A program made the translations under genes and the position numbers. A stretch of DNA of 64,000 nucleotides from Perognathus longimembris pacificus (Eukaryota > Chordata > Mammalia > Rodentia > Heteromyidae), in assembly GCF_023159225.1 (NCBI RefSeq), contig NC_063171.1:4073501-4137500 (forward strand). Reading direction: 5' to 3'. Below, one piece after another: positions 35,501 through 47,603 of the stretch (position 1 is the stretch's first letter; every line of letters begins with the position of its first letter). The notes below the pieces were generated by a model. The model saw only the letters and a program-made list of their open reading frames with translations, ran no database searches and was not told the DNA's origin.

Positions 35501-36003
35501 ACCATTTTTATATGGCCTTTCATGCAGTTACCTGCCATTATAGTGACATTAACTGCTATAATTAGGACTGGATCCCTTCCTCTACCCTCCTAACCCTTAG
35601 CTTACTACTGTCCCTCCAGGGTTGGACCCACAGGCCCTCAAACCATAAGAACTTGAGTTCATTTCATCAAACTTTAAGAACTCCATCAAGATGCTACACA
35701 AATGACAAAAATGAAACTACACTATTACATGCAACACTTTGTCTTTTTCCTCACCTTGGGGGTTAAACAGTTCTTGGTGAGATAGGATGGAGTATTTTCA
35801 ACTAAATTATAAGGACAATGTCCTTAATAGTTGAGTCCTGTTGCCTTGTAAGTAACATTCATCAGGAGAGAAGAACACATGCCTTCTAAAACTGATTCTT
35901 ACAGGCATTTCATCTTATACCATGAAACAGCCCTACTGATTCTATTTGCCAGCACCCTGTCATGCTCTTCAAACACAGATATTGAACTGGAATGACAATA
36001 ACA
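32509..36003. other. Long unannotated stretch
   Basis: 3.5 kb with no element I can name. A 150-codon plus-strand open frame at 32671-33123 has many Leu/Phe residues but no recognisable domain and starts in unique AT-rich DNA; treated as chance. Poly-T at 35345-35363 and small A/T runs only. Confidence 0.4.
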
Positions 36004-36004
36004 T

Positions 36005-36105
36005 TGTAATGATATTTTCCCGTTTTACTGATGGGACCAGACAGATTAATTAAGCTACTCACCCTAAATGATGCCATCAGGAACTTGTCTGAACTTCTAA
36101 ACACT
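36005..36105 (-). mobile_element. MIR SINE fragment, minus
   Basis: atattttcccgttttactga, TGGGACCAGACAGATTAATT, AAGCTACTCACCCTAAATGA correspond to the reversed MIR modules ATTTTCCCCATTTTACAGATG, GAAACTGAGGCA and AAGTAACTTGCCCAAGGT. Confidence 0.6.
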
Positions 36106-36361
36106 GTAATAATAGGCTTTGATTAACTTGTCTGTATACTGTCCATACCTCTACTCTCTAAACAAAATGTCACATGAATACTTATGATTTAGCTTATAAG
36201 AATCTAGCTCAGTAATTAACAGTCTAATTATGTGCATAATTGTATTTTCATATTGTGCTTAGAAAATAATTATTAACATTTTTCTTTCACTATTTTTACT
36301 TTTTATATAACCTGTTCACCTAAATGGTGAATATCCATGTATGTTGTTTTATTCTGGAATT

Positions 36362-36609
36362 ATTTGGTTGAATTTTTGTTTTGTTTTTTTCTGTTTTTTT
36401 GGCCAGTCCTGGGCCTTGGACTCAGGGCCTGAGCACTGTCCCTGGCTTCCTTTTGCTCAAGGCTAACACTCTGCCACTTGAGCCACAGCGCCACTTCTGG
36501 CTGTTTTCTGTATATGTGGTGCTTGGGAATCGAACCCAGGGCCTCATGTATACCAGGCAAGCTCTCTTGCCACTAGGCCATATCCCCAGCCCATTTTGTT
36601 GAATTTTTG
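36362..36609 (-). mobile_element. IDL-Geo SINE with 17-bp target duplication
   Basis: Body 36379-36592, reversed. The flanks atttggttgaatttttg (36362-36378) and attttgttgaatttttg (36593-36609) match at 16 of 17 bases. The IDL half keeps an intact polymerase III B-box (GGGTTCGATTCCC on the minus strand, about 36526-36538). It shows the full Geo-IDL junction GGCTGTTTTCTGTATATGTG. A recent insertion and the best reference copy in the window. Confidence 0.93.
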
Positions 36610-37480
36610 AAAAGCCTAATTTTGTGGGAAAATATGGACAGCATCTCATGTTTATTCTTGAACACTACTGATTTTGGAAAAGGAACTATTTTATAATACA
36701 TGACATATTCCTTTAAGTGAGCAGGCACTTTTCACAGTGTTATTTAAGTTTTATGAAACCAATTTATCTTTCCTTGTTTGTTGTTATCTTTCTCTTTATA
36801 GTCAGCAATGTAATAGACAAAGGCAAGTCACTTCCCAACACATAGGTATTTACCTTTCTTTGCTTCACTTGCTGGCAAAATCTTCCATGTATTTAGATGC
36901 ATTTTTCCAGCTTTATTGGTTTTCATAGTAATAAAATTTCCTATTTCCATTTCCTGTTTTGATAATTATGCAGCTGGAACAATTTACCATTTTTATACTA
37001 AAATCATATATATAATTGCTTTGCACAACTAAGTGTAATACATAATGGCATTTTATTTTAAGAGAATTTGTTATTTTTGTTTATAATATTCTGGACAGTA
37101 TTGGACATTTTTTTTGTTTTAAACTGACTGATAAAATTACTTGTACTAATTATGTAGCATGCAACACCTTGAAGTTTAAAGGCATTTTGGTTTACTATAG
37201 TTTGTTTTATAACCATTTTCCATGGGTTTATTCCTCAGGAGATTCCTTAGTAAAGATTGCATTCTTCATTTCATTTAATAGTTAGTTTTATTAGGGTATA
37301 TCTGTTGCCATTATATTGTTGGAGCTATGCATAACAGAAAAAGAAAGAAATACATTTATTGTTACAAAAACTAGAAAATGTAAGCCATTTACAATACAGT
37401 TCTAATAAATTAACTTTATACTGGAGGGAATACATTTCTAAAAAAGAAGATTTGCAAACAGGGAATTCAACTAGTATTAC
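36610..37480. other. Unannotated AT-rich stretch
   Basis: Nothing recognised. Confidence 0.4.
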
Positions 37481-37628
37481 GCCACACCGTGTTGGCCTCC
37501 TGTGTGGCACAAGGACAAGCCCAGAGGTTCTGCAGGCATTTCTTCTCAACCACCGAGGCTTCCCCACTGCAGCTTGGTCAGCCCGAGAGGCCACGGTTGG
37601 AGCTGGCTGCAGCGGGGTTGGTGGCCCA

Positions 37629-37673
<45 letters not shown>

Positions 37674-38300
37674 TGACATTCTTGGTTTCAAGCCAAAGCA
37701 GATTGATTTTTTTCCCCTCAGCCAGAGCATCTCTGAAATCCAGATTATAACAAATTGCTGAGGACTCCCTGGAACTCAGGACCAGGTCTGGCAGTGGAGG
37801 CTGGAGGGAATGCTCTCTCTCTCTCTTTTTTAATGGAATTGTTTTAATGCTATACCAGGGAAGAAGCCCTGTTTGTGTTGGTAGAGTTTCAAAGACTTTG
37901 TGTCCTGGCTTTTTGTACTGTGTTTGGAGCGCAGGCTCGGGCTCTCTCGGGACACTGTCAGAGACGAGGACTTCGGCCCTCGCTGCTCAGGGGTTGTACA
38001 TATCATCTCCACAGAGAGAGTGAAGCAACCTCACCAGACCCCATTTCTATGTGCTGAACACTAAAAGACTTAGTGGGTAATTCTGCTGTATTCTGCATTT
38101 ATGGAAACAGTGACCAAAGCAGCTAATGTGATAGGAAATCAGCCTGAGGCCAGGAGCAGCGCCCACCATCCCCTTTCACCTCTTCTCAGCCACTGGGCAT
38201 CCTCTCCTGGGCCGCTCGGACTGCATGAAGTGGGATCATGCGTGTTAGGTCCGACCTCACCTGTCAAGCAGCCCGGTCTCCCTGCATCCTCTCAGTAAGG
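37481..38300. other. Moderately GC-rich block with (CAG)13, unassigned
   Basis: CpG and GC are higher than around it, and it contains 13 perfect CAG units at 37632-37670. Frames through it read poly-Gln, poly-Ser or poly-Ala; the largest (37359-37676, 105 codons, ending in Gln and His) begins in AT-rich non-coding sequence, so I do not call it. It could be an exon/UTR of a non-coding RNA, a conserved regulatory element or a degraded retrogene. Confidence 0.4.
37632..37670. repeat. (CAG)13 trinucleotide repeat
   Basis: Thirteen uninterrupted CAG units (CTG on the other strand), preceded by CACAA and followed by CATTGAC. Confidence 0.97.
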
Positions 38301-38434
38301 CAAATCTGATTTTTGTTCTGGTCTTTAAAGAAGTCTGGATAGAAAATGCATGGAATATATACATTATTAGTTCTGATAGTACTCAATGAATACTCCCTTA
38401 GTATAGTTAAAATTCATCTTTAAAAAAAATTGGG

Positions 38435-38560
38435 TAAAATCCAAGCCATTGCACAAGGCTGTCCACGGTCTAGCCTCCATATCGTTCTCCAAGGACTTCT
38501 CTACTTTTCTGCTTCCTTCACAAGCCTCATCTAGTCATGCCTTGCAGAATACCTGGAGAA
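38435..38560 (+). mobile_element. L2-like LINE fragment
   Basis: caaggctgtccacggtctag, CCTCCATATCGTTCTCC, GCTTCCTTCACAAGCCTCAT follow the order of an L2 3' region (AAGGCCCTGCATGATCTGGCC ... CTCTCCAGCCTCAT). Weak but ordered similarity. Confidence 0.4.
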
Positions 38561-38807
38561 AGTAATTTCTCACCACAAAAATCCATCTTCCTATACCATC
38601 TCTACATCCTCTTCTCTATGAATCCTCCACTGCCTTCAAGTACTCCCCCCCGCCACCCAAGATGAAATTCTTTTAAATGCCTAAATTCCTTACATCAGGA
38701 ACACTCATTTATTCACTTCAGTGTTGCTAGGACACAGACATAGTTAGGCCTCTGAACCAAATTGAGCAACATCAAATCTGTCTTTGAAATTGAGAGGTAA
38801 TGTGGTT

Positions 38808-39053
38808 GAGAAGTTAGTTGTTTTCTTTTCTTTCTTTCTTTTTTTTTTTTTTTTTTTTTTGCCAGTCCTGGGCCTTGAACTCAGGGCCTGAGCTTCTTTT
38901 TTGCTCAAGGCTAGCACTCTGCCACTTGAGCCACAGTGCCACTTTTGGCCATTTTTCATGTATGTGGTGCTGAGGAATCGAACCCAAGGCTTCATGTATA
39001 CGAGGCGACCACTCATGGCACTAGGCCATATTCCCAGCCCACAGAGAAGTTAG
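38808..39053 (-). mobile_element. IDL-Geo SINE with 10-bp target duplication
   Basis: 38861-39040 is a reversed IDL-Geo with a 30-base T-rich tail (38830-38860). GAGAAGTTAG occurs at 38808-38817 and 39044-39053. A degraded B-box is visible (GGAATCGAACCCAAGG on plus). It lies at the start of a MIR and probably split it. Confidence 0.88.
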
Positions 39054-39265
39054 GAACATAGATTTTAACCCTAGATTCCTGAAACTAAACCTTAGCTTCA
39101 CTGCTTGCTCAGACAAGTTAACTAATCATCTTGCCCTTTATTTCCCACCAAGTAAGACAAGAATCATCAAGAAGGCCAGTTCATAGGCCTGTGTTGTTAG
39201 TATATTTACAAGTGAAAGGATGCCTCACATATGACGGGTGCTATTATTACTAATCTATTACCATA
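39041..39265 (+). mobile_element. MIR SINE
   Basis: agttaggaacatagatttta, CCTTAGCTTCACTGCTTGCT, CAGACAAGTTAACTAATCAT, TTTATTTCC, then ATTATTACTAATC. These modules follow the MIR from its tRNA-like head to the 3' side. Its 5' end was the target of the adjacent IDL-Geo. Confidence 0.6.
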
Positions 39266-39511
39266 GTCACTGCTGTCATCATCATTACTGCTATTGCAGA
39301 ACAAGGACAATGTCTTCTCAACATGATTTATTACATCCTAAATAGCTGCTGTGAATGAGGTGTTTTCATGTAGCACTGGGAAAGATAAATCCATTTAAAA
39401 AAAGATTTTATTCAACAGATTCTGGCTATTGAAAAGACACTAGGTTATGCTTAGAGAGATAAGGCTAAGGATAAATAAAGAACCTTGTCTTCAAGCTCCT
39501 GATGTAATGAG

Positions 39512-39513
<2 letters not shown>

Positions 39514-39556
<43 letters not shown>
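39514..39556. repeat. (CA)n microsatellite
   Basis: About 21 CA units. Confidence 0.95.
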
Positions 39557-39558
<2 letters not shown>

Positions 39559-42404
39559 ACACTTGTGGAAACAAATGGAGACCACACAAATGAAAACAAG
39601 CAAAAGCTATTTATTTAGAGCTCACTACAGCAAAGGAGGCAGCTGCCTTCACTTGTTCTCAACAAACACTGTAAGGTGGGCAGAAGTGCAAACATTTTAT
39701 AGTGGAAAAGGAGAAGCACAGATGTGCCCTTCTTGGAGGCTGTCACTGTGGTAGCCGGAAGCAGGACGTCTATGTAATTGGCTTGGGATGCATAGTTGGC
39801 GGGAGTTCTCTGATTGCTCGCAAGATGAAAGTGGGAGCAACGTTTAAGGAAACTGTCAAATCCTGAATGTTTCAACTAGACTGGGTTAGAGGCTGCAGCT
39901 TGGTTTCCTGTAGAAATGGCTAAATTCCTAAAAATCAGAAAATGGGTTGGCTAGAAATGAGTTGGTTTCCTAAGGTAGTTGCTGCCAAGGGTGAGTTCTG
40001 TTTTCACATGTTTGGCTTTTGTCCGTTTGTATAGTATTCAATTTCTTAGGTTGATATCAACAGGGATAAATGTGCTCCTGAAAACACAGGTGAGCTTGGC
40101 TTGACTTCATCATCTCCTGATCTTTACAAATGTATGTGCCAAGCACTCTTCACATTTCCAAGAGCTGCTGTTTCTCCTAGTTGGTACTGTGTCTCTTTTT
40201 TAGCACTAACTTCTCCAACTTCACTCAGGCATCGGGCTTTTCTTCTTTTCTTAGCACTTTCCTTGTGAGTGAAGATGAAGACAGTAGGCTCTCATTTCTT
40301 CACTATTAAAGTATGATGCCAGTACTGGGTTTTATGCAGATGTTCCTTAAAAAGTGGAGGAAATTTCCTTCTGTTCCCAATTTGTTGACTGTTTTTACCA
40401 TGAAAAAGTACTGGGGTTTTCTCATGCTTTTTCTTTGGCTCCTCTAATTTTTGTGTTTTATTCTATTATATTTAGTTTAAGATGTTAAACCAACCTTGCC
40501 CTCCTAGGGTAAATTCCACTTGTTTATAATACATAATCCTGTTAAATGATGACTGGGTTTCTATTTCTTCTTAAGTCAGATTTGGTACTGCATATCTTTC
40601 TGGATTTTTTTTTCCATTTTGTCTACGTTCTCTAACTTTTCAGTATGGAATTGTTCAAAACATTTCTTTATGGTTATTTTCATTTATGTAAAGTGGTTAG
40701 TAATTAGTTCTCTAAAGATTTAAATATTTTTAGTGTGCAATGTTGATGTCAGGGTAGTAAAAATCTTGCATGCACTGTGGTTGGGTTTGGGAATGTAAAT
40801 TGGTGAAATCTTCTAAGGCATGTTTGTAAAACCTGGCTCAACAGAACACAGTCACAAATTAGATGTGAGTAGCAAGATGGACCTAAAGATAACCCTGAAG
40901 ATAATAGCCTGAGTGATATGGAGACTGTCCTTTTGTACACAAATAGGAGGAGAACAGAATGGAAATTCGTTTTTAAAAGTAATAAATTTAATGGTCAGTT
41001 ATCATAGTTGTTCATTAGATGAGTTATAGTGGTAGAAATGTAAGCAGCCAGGTAGCAGTTCAGAACTACTAGTCAGAGTAGAATAATTTGGAGATCTGTA
41101 TAAAAACAATTACCTAAATGATCAAACCGGTGCATTCTTGTTTTGGAAACCAAGTAAAAGAGATAGAAAAGCAAGAGAACATGGTAAAATTGGGAAACAT
41201 ATGAACAGTTAGGAAATAGAAAAGAGAAAGAAATTAAAGCCAGAAATTAAGCAGGAATATTCACAACGAAGGGAAATTAGGTATGGCATTATAAAAATTA
41301 ATTAGGTAGAAATGATAAATAAAAGCATGAATTGTCTGTGATATCAATAAATCCCATAAGACAGGGAAAAAGCTACTCAGGCTAACAATGCAATGTGAAG
41401 GTTTTGAAGTAGTTGATCCATAAGAAATTCATTCTACATTGTTCCCTCAAAGGTTATTTTAAAATGTCTTAGATATTAAAATTGATTTGGCAGATATATG
41501 TTTAAGTATTTGCCTATACAATTCTTTTAAGTCTTAACATATAACCATTCACATATCTCAATATAATTTTCACTGACTGTGTTTTTGTACTTACAAAGAA
41601 AGTCAACTTTTTTACAGTACATCCAGGAAATTGTTTATATACTTTAACAAATGTTTCTGCCTCATTTTATGTGTTAACTAACTGCTACCAGAAAATATAA
41701 GAAAACCAGACAGTTCCCTAAAACCAAGATAAAATGTTTCCGACCAAAAAAAAAAATATTGGGGCTAAAATTTATCTTGGCATAAATTTCATCCTGTGAG
41801 TAAAGAATACTAAAATCAGACTCTCTCTCTCGTGAAAAAAAATTTAAAGGCTACATTATCCCTTAAATAGTAACTGCCTGGATGACTATCCAGAGTGTAA
41901 TCCATCTGGTCCTTGGTTTGGGCAAGTAGAGACATAATATAAGTTGTAGCAAATTAGAAACATTAAACCACATAAAAATGTCATTTTGAAACTGTTAAGA
42001 CAATCTCAGAAAGCTGTGACTCAGTGAAATATGTTGGGGAAGCAGTGGTCGGCAGGGGGTAAAAGAGCCCTGGCTTCCTGCTTAGGAAGTATGTACACCA
42101 AATGGAGCTCCTCATGCTGAATTCTTTCTGTCCCCAAGTGGGAGAATCACTAGTCAAGAAGCCATCTGCCTGTCAGCAGACCCGAATACCTGAGGCTGCT
42201 AAGGCAAGGCCCCATCCCCACGCACCCCAGTGTACTTGAAATCCAATCCCACTGATGGCTCCACAAAGCTGGAAGGAAGGTTAATGGCACTTGTCTTTGG
42301 AGCGGAATGGGACATTGAAAATCTCAACTGTATGACAAGCTGTGTGAATAAGGAAGGCAGGTAACGTCCACATTCCTCTGATAATCCAAAATATCAGACA
42401 GAAG
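39557..42404. other. Long unannotated stretch
   Basis: 2.8 kb, AT-rich. No gene or named element recognised. Confidence 0.4.
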
Positions 42405-42561
42405 TGGAGTTTCTTTTTTTTTTTAAGTTTTTATTATATAACTGATGTACAGCGAGGTTACAGTTTCATACGTTAGGCATTGGATACATTTCTTGTACTG
42501 TTTGTTGCCTTGTCCCTCATACCCCCCTCCCCCCTCCCCTGTACCCCCCTGGAGTTTCTTT
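42405..42561 (-). mobile_element. Very short L1 3' end with 12-bp target duplication
   Basis: TGGAGTTTCTTT is present at 42405-42416 and 42550-42561. The insert (42417-42549, 133 bp) is the reversed end of the same L1 type as at 18570-18690: T-tail, TTTTATTATATAACTGATGT, GAGGTTACAGTTTCATACGT, TTAGGCATTGGATACATTTC. Its 5' limit falls inside the C-run (G-run on the element strand), so reverse transcription stopped in the polypurine tract. Confidence 0.92.
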
Positions 42562-42569
42562 CTTTTAGT

Positions 42570-42802
42570 AAGAAAATAATTGGGGCTGGGAATATGGCCT
42601 AGTGGCAAGAGTGCTTGCCTTGCATACATGAAGCCCTGGGTTTGAGTCTCCAGCATCACATATATAGAAAACGGCCAGTAGTGGCGCTGTGGCTCAAGTG
42701 GCAGAGGGCTAGCCTTGAGCAAAAGAAGCCAGGGATAGTGCTCAGGCCCTGAGTTCAAGGCCTAGGACTGGCAAAAAAAAAAAAAAGACAGAAAGAAAAT
42801 AA
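42570..42802 (+). mobile_element. IDL-Geo SINE with 10-bp target duplication
   Basis: 42582-42777 is a plus copy: GGGGCTGGGAATATGGCCTA, GTGGCAAGAGTGCTTGCCTT, CATACATGAAGCCCTGGG (IDL half), then CGGCCAGTAGTGGCGCTGTG, GGCTCAAGTGGCAGAGGGCT, GCCTTGAGCAAAAGAAGCC, CAGGCCCTGAGTTCAAGG (Geo half) and an A-tail. AAGAAAATAA at 42570-42579 recurs at 42793-42802. The insertion sits about 20 bp from the short L1. Confidence 0.9.
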
Positions 42803-44350
42803 GTGGGTACTTTATTGTTAAATAAGTTCATGGGAATAAGCTATAATTTTAATTTATTTTTCCTATAATTAATCTATCTTTCCTATAATTAATCAGTCAA
42901 ATGGTTATTGCCTGATTTGTTTAAACTTCAGAAATGAAAATCATAAGGCTGAATATCTGAAGTTTCTATTTTTGTTTATTTACCCACTCCAGGAATATTT
43001 CTTACAAAAATACATAAAGTTTCAGCACACTTAAAACCTCAGGGCTGTACCTCCCTTTTTTCTCAACTGCTCTCAGAATCAGGCATTCCAAGATTATAGT
43101 TTTATTCTAAGATTAAAAAAAAACTGGATTTCTGAGTAAGTCAGAATACTGTGGTTCATATAGATTCTTCCATCTTTCATTGTCCTTCATCTCTACTTCA
43201 CTACCCATGTTTCTCCATGGAATTGAATAAAGCTGCTGGTGAGAGGAGGGTGTGAGGGGAGGAAAGGCAGAGATCCCCACCACACAGGGTATTCTGACTT
43301 TTGAGGAAGGGTGGCTCCTTCATATGAGAACAAGTAGAGAAAATGTAAGTAAATCATGGGAACAGAATGTCATTAAAGAGAAAAGGAAAATAAAACTAAA
43401 TATAGTGTCAGACATTGCAAAGGAAAGAATGATGCTCTTCACACACAAAGCCCACAGTGGGTGGGGATGTGCAGAGAGGCTAAAAGCAACGGAGTAGGTA
43501 GCAATATAACCTCTTGTATGGGGTTCCAAGAATCTATATAATCCTTATGAAGGGGCTGATCCCAATATTTTAAAATAAAATGCAGCAATAAACAAATCTT
43601 TTCTTCCAAATAATAGGAAGAAATGACTTAGCTTTCACCCAATATCACAGGCATGATGTTGAACAATATAGTTTGGATGCAAAGCATCAAGAGAAAAATA
43701 AAGCACCAGAAGCCCTTCCGATAGTTTCAGAAAACAGAGAACAGGGCCATATGGCCATTTCCTACTTTTACTCTGTTAGTCATCAGGTGTAAGGATTTCA
43801 TGAGGCATCCTAGGGCAGCCCTGGTAAAATCTAAATATCAATTAGATCTGTAGTTGGAAGAGAGAAGGCCTAGGAAAGTTAAGAGTGAAACTAGAGGATC
43901 TTGTAATTATTATCACCATTAGTAATGATGTCTCTAAAAATAACCATAGGCTAAGAAACAGCCATTTCAGCTAAAAAGAACAGGATTTCTAAGACACTTG
44001 CTAGGAATTTTATTCCTAAAGAGCTTCAAATACTCATAGAACTCCATTGTCAAAGTACACAGTGTAGTTCATCAAGCTTTAACTAATACTTTGTGGTGCT
44101 TTAGAATTCATTCAATAGTAAACAAGCTAAATTCTATAGCTATTATATTTTGTGATCACTTCTTTTAATCAACATAATTATGTTCTTTAGTTTCCTTCTA
44201 TGTTGATATATATTACAGTATATAAAAATAAACATATATTACATTACATATAATATACACAGACATCTATATTGTATATTTACATATAAATACATACAAG
44301 ATGATTACATAAACATCTATATTGCATATACATAGTAAAACTGTGTATAC
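42803..44350. other. Unannotated stretch
   Basis: AT-rich; TA-rich low complexity near 44200-44330. No gene seen. Confidence 0.4.
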
Positions 44351-44351
44351 A

Positions 44352-44920
44352 CACAGTAGACCCTCGGTATATGGTTTTCAGATCACTATTGAGGAAAAAT
44401 GACAAATGTCTTAGTTACAAACTTTAAAATTACTGGAACTATCTTTGTCATATGTCAGTAGGTCTACTATGAACTATGTGAACATGCTTATGTTCCTCTC
44501 ACAAAAATTACTCTTGTACATATTAATACTGCTCACCAACAACTAGATCTTAGTTCTTTGTCTTTAGTGTTATCACAGACCACCCAGCTTCTGCTAAAGA
44601 CATGATGTCTTTCAACAAATCTCAAATTTTCACTTTATCACTTACATTAAACACATATGTGTGCTTTTGGCTGGGGAGGAGTACCATGACTTTTACTTGT
44701 CTTTTGGGGTACAACTTGCTTTATAGTGGAGGGGATAGTATTTTTATAGAATTAAAGGCAAACTGTTAACCAGTTAACAGGCCAATGATTGACGTAAGCA
44801 CAATTGACAATAATGGAGAACTGACAGGTTCTTCACACCAACTAGAAAATATTTAATGGAACATTTTTAAATTTAAAATGTTTATTATGATTATTTTCAA
44901 TTATGCCCAAACTGCATACA
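44352..44920 (+). mobile_element. Possible Tigger (pogo-type) DNA transposon fossil
   Basis: It opens with cagtagaccctcggtat, like Tigger terminal repeats, and has internal pieces in the expected order (TTTCACTTTATCACTTACAT, ACTTTTACTTGTCTTTTGGG, then AATATTTAATGGAACATTTT). Divergence is high and no transposase frame survives. Weak call. Confidence 0.35.
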
Positions 44921-46194
44921 ATACATGTTACTAAGTCATGCTTATTTTGTTTGTTATTTGACCTTCTTCAGATTTGTTTAGATTTCTAGAATCTGGATGC
45001 AAACTCATTTGCATTTTCTCCTAAGAATCCAATTGGGTAAGTATTAGACTACTCATTGTCTCTTACTTTGTCCTTAATTTAATCTCTATTCCTATTCTTG
45101 ATCAATTTTTTTAGATATATTATTCATCTTACTATTTCTTCTGATAAATGACATTGTGGGTTAAACAAGTCCTTAGCATTTAAAATTTTTTTTCATTGTA
45201 TCTTTTGTTTCTAGAATTTTAGTTTGTGCTTTTATTTCCAGAGTAGTCCTTTGGAATAGTTCCTTATCTCCTACATGTATCTTTAAACTTGGTTTTGTTT
45301 CTTACAGGAGATCCCACACTTATAATTGTGGCTAATATTTAATTTTCCTTTAAGTTCTTAGAGTCTTTTCCTGCTGATTCTCCTCATAGTGTTTTGTTTC
45401 ATTACTTTTGACTGTGGGCTGCTATTGTTTTAGGATAGATGAAGGAAATTCACCGGGGCTGGCATGAAGATGACTTTCTGCATTGATTGCATTCATTTCT
45501 GCTAGGTGGTCTTTGGAACACCCCCACTTTGGTATCAATCTAAGTAAAATTCTCTGTTTGAGGTTTTTGGACCACCCATATGCTGTGTATTTAGGTTTCA
45601 AATGCATGTGAAGATTGGTTTGTGGTTATAAATTCTTGAAAGTTTTGCTGTCCTTTCTATTCAGCACCTATGGCTGAAGAAGATGGTTTTCACACTAAGG
45701 CTATGTATAACTGGAGAAGGCAGCCCTCTCAGCTCTCTTTTACATTAAGGACATTGCTGTTTGGATCGTGGTTTTGAGGGAAGAGTGGGAATATCTACTA
45801 TCCTACTCAAAATGGGTAGAACTTTGATTATCTCTCCCCTTTTGAGTCATGTAAGACTATTAAATACAAAGTTCATGTTAATTTAGTTCAAAAGAATTTC
45901 TACAAAGTAACATTTAGCTACAGTAGTCACTGTTTTCCAAGTCTCTGGAATTCTTTATGTTCTTGGCTGTTTTCAGAAGTTATTTTTAATCTTAACCAGA
46001 AAGTAGATATAAGTATGTACATATACACACATACAATATATAAATTTATAAATATATGTGTATATTTATAATATATGTATATGTGCATATATACATATGG
46101 TTTTCTTCAAAATCCTTCTATTTTCCTGATATTAAAGAATCTCATTATCTTACCCAACCTTATATGGTACCAGAGGCAGAGAGTGAGCAGCAAG
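44921..46194. other. Unannotated stretch
   Basis: AT-rich low complexity at 46016-46100. No gene seen. Confidence 0.4.
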
Positions 46195-46382
46195 TAGTAC
46201 CTCAACTACTGGAAAGTACAAGGGCAAGGGAGAAATTTCCTCTATAGACTTTGTATCATGTCCATGGCCATTGACATTTTGATTTTGGACTTCCATCTTC
46301 CAGAATTGTGAAACAATATATTTCCATTGTTTTAAACTCACACAGTGTGTGACAATGTATTGCTACAACTCTAGAAAACAAA
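46195..46382 (+). mobile_element. MLT1-type MaLR LTR, 3' half
   Basis: gattttggacttccatcttc, cagaattgtgaaacaatata, tttccattgttttaaactca and GACAATGTATTGCTACAACT match in order the MLT1 3' end (TTGGACTTC..CCTCCAGAACTGTGAG, AATTTCTGTTGTTTTAAGCC, TTTGTTACAGCA). Confidence 0.75.
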
Positions 46383-46429
46383 TAGAGTTCCCCATTTGTA
46401 ATAACACATTTGTAGTTATAGGATCATCA

Positions 46430-47243
46430 AGACAGGTGATTCTTTTAAAAAATATTATTACACAGAGGGGTTAAAATTACTTAAGTCAATAATTGAGGTA
46501 AAGAGTGCATTTCTTTTTGAACAATACCAACCCTTCCCTGTCTCTCTCCCAGCCTTTCCCTCTACCATCCCCATGCACAAGTTGTATAGGGCATTTTCAA
46601 CATAGTGTCTAGTGAGTATCACTGCAGCCTTTGCACCCTTTGTCCTACCATTTCTGTGCCCCCTTACCCTCTCAAAGAGAGACAAATGAAAAAAAAAACA
46701 AAAGGAAAAGAAAACAAAAAGAGCAACAAAGGAAAAAAATTCTTATTTCCATTTCCATTCATTTTGATGGATATTATTTTATATGTGCAGATGCACAGAG
46801 CTATTATGCTTATGTAAGAATATCCTCCTATGGTGTCATTCTGTGTGAATGCCTAGAGACGTATATAATTTATCATGTCCCAGTGTATTTTTTTTTGTTT
46901 TACCATCCAATGTGTTTACTTGTAGATTTATAAAGACTTTCCAGTTACCACAAATGAGGAAAACCATACAATTCCACTCTTGGTTATTATCCAAGAGAAA
47001 GCAAACAAGGCCACACTAAAGCTACCATCACAACCATGTTCATTGCAGTATTATTTACCATACTCAATATATGGAATCAACCAGATGCCTCTCAGTGGAT
47101 GAATAGATCAAGAAAATGTGGCATATGTACACAATGGAATTCTATTTATCCTTCAAAAAGAATGAGATTGTACCATCCGTAAAGAAATGGAAAGGTTTGG
47201 AAAAAAATTATATTAAGTGAAGCAAGCCAGACAGGTGAGTCTT
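46430..47243 (-). mobile_element. Twin-primed (5'-inverted) L1 with 15-bp target duplication
   Basis: AGACAGGTGATTCTT (46430-46444) and AGACAGGTGAGTCTT (47229-47243) are target duplications with one mismatch. Inside, 46445-46969 is minus-oriented L1 3'UTR plus the very end of ORF2. From 46970 to 47228 the sequence is plus-oriented ORF2 C-terminal DNA (ccactcttggttattatcca ... ATTAAGTGAAGCAAGCCAGA). The two parts meet at 46969/46970, and about 20 bp of L1 is lost between their ends. This is the classic product of twin priming. Confidence 0.9.
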
Positions 47244-47603
47244 GATGAGTATGAGATCTTGTACCTTGAGACAGAGAAAAATGAGAAGAAATACCTTTAT
47301 CAGTATTGTTTCTATGATTGAATCTATCAGGTAGTTGGAAAAGACCAGAGGAATAGTTATCTATTATTATTTGCTCATACTCACTGATGTTTCACAACAA
47401 GTAGTTGAAACTATTTCTAACCAAAATTTAGAACCAACTTGTCATATAACTTTTTGAAATAATATTATCTCTTTTTATTCCCAAGGACAGCTCCATGGGA
47501 GATTAGTATAACTAGAAAAAAAAGCTGGCATGATATAACTTTAATTATTACTTGAAATACAAGAAGACTGTCAGGCTCTGGAGTTAAAGTACAGTACTGA
47601 TAG
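47244..47603. other. Unannotated stretch
   Basis: Nothing recognised. Confidence 0.4.

Noticed and set aside
37359..37676. 105-codon frame ending in poly-Gln
   Set aside because: The frame starts in ordinary AT-rich sequence, and all three phases of the CAG array give homopolymers.
42570..42802. tRNA gene candidate
   Set aside because: The tRNA-like head is the ID-like half of a dimeric SINE with an A-tail and target duplication.
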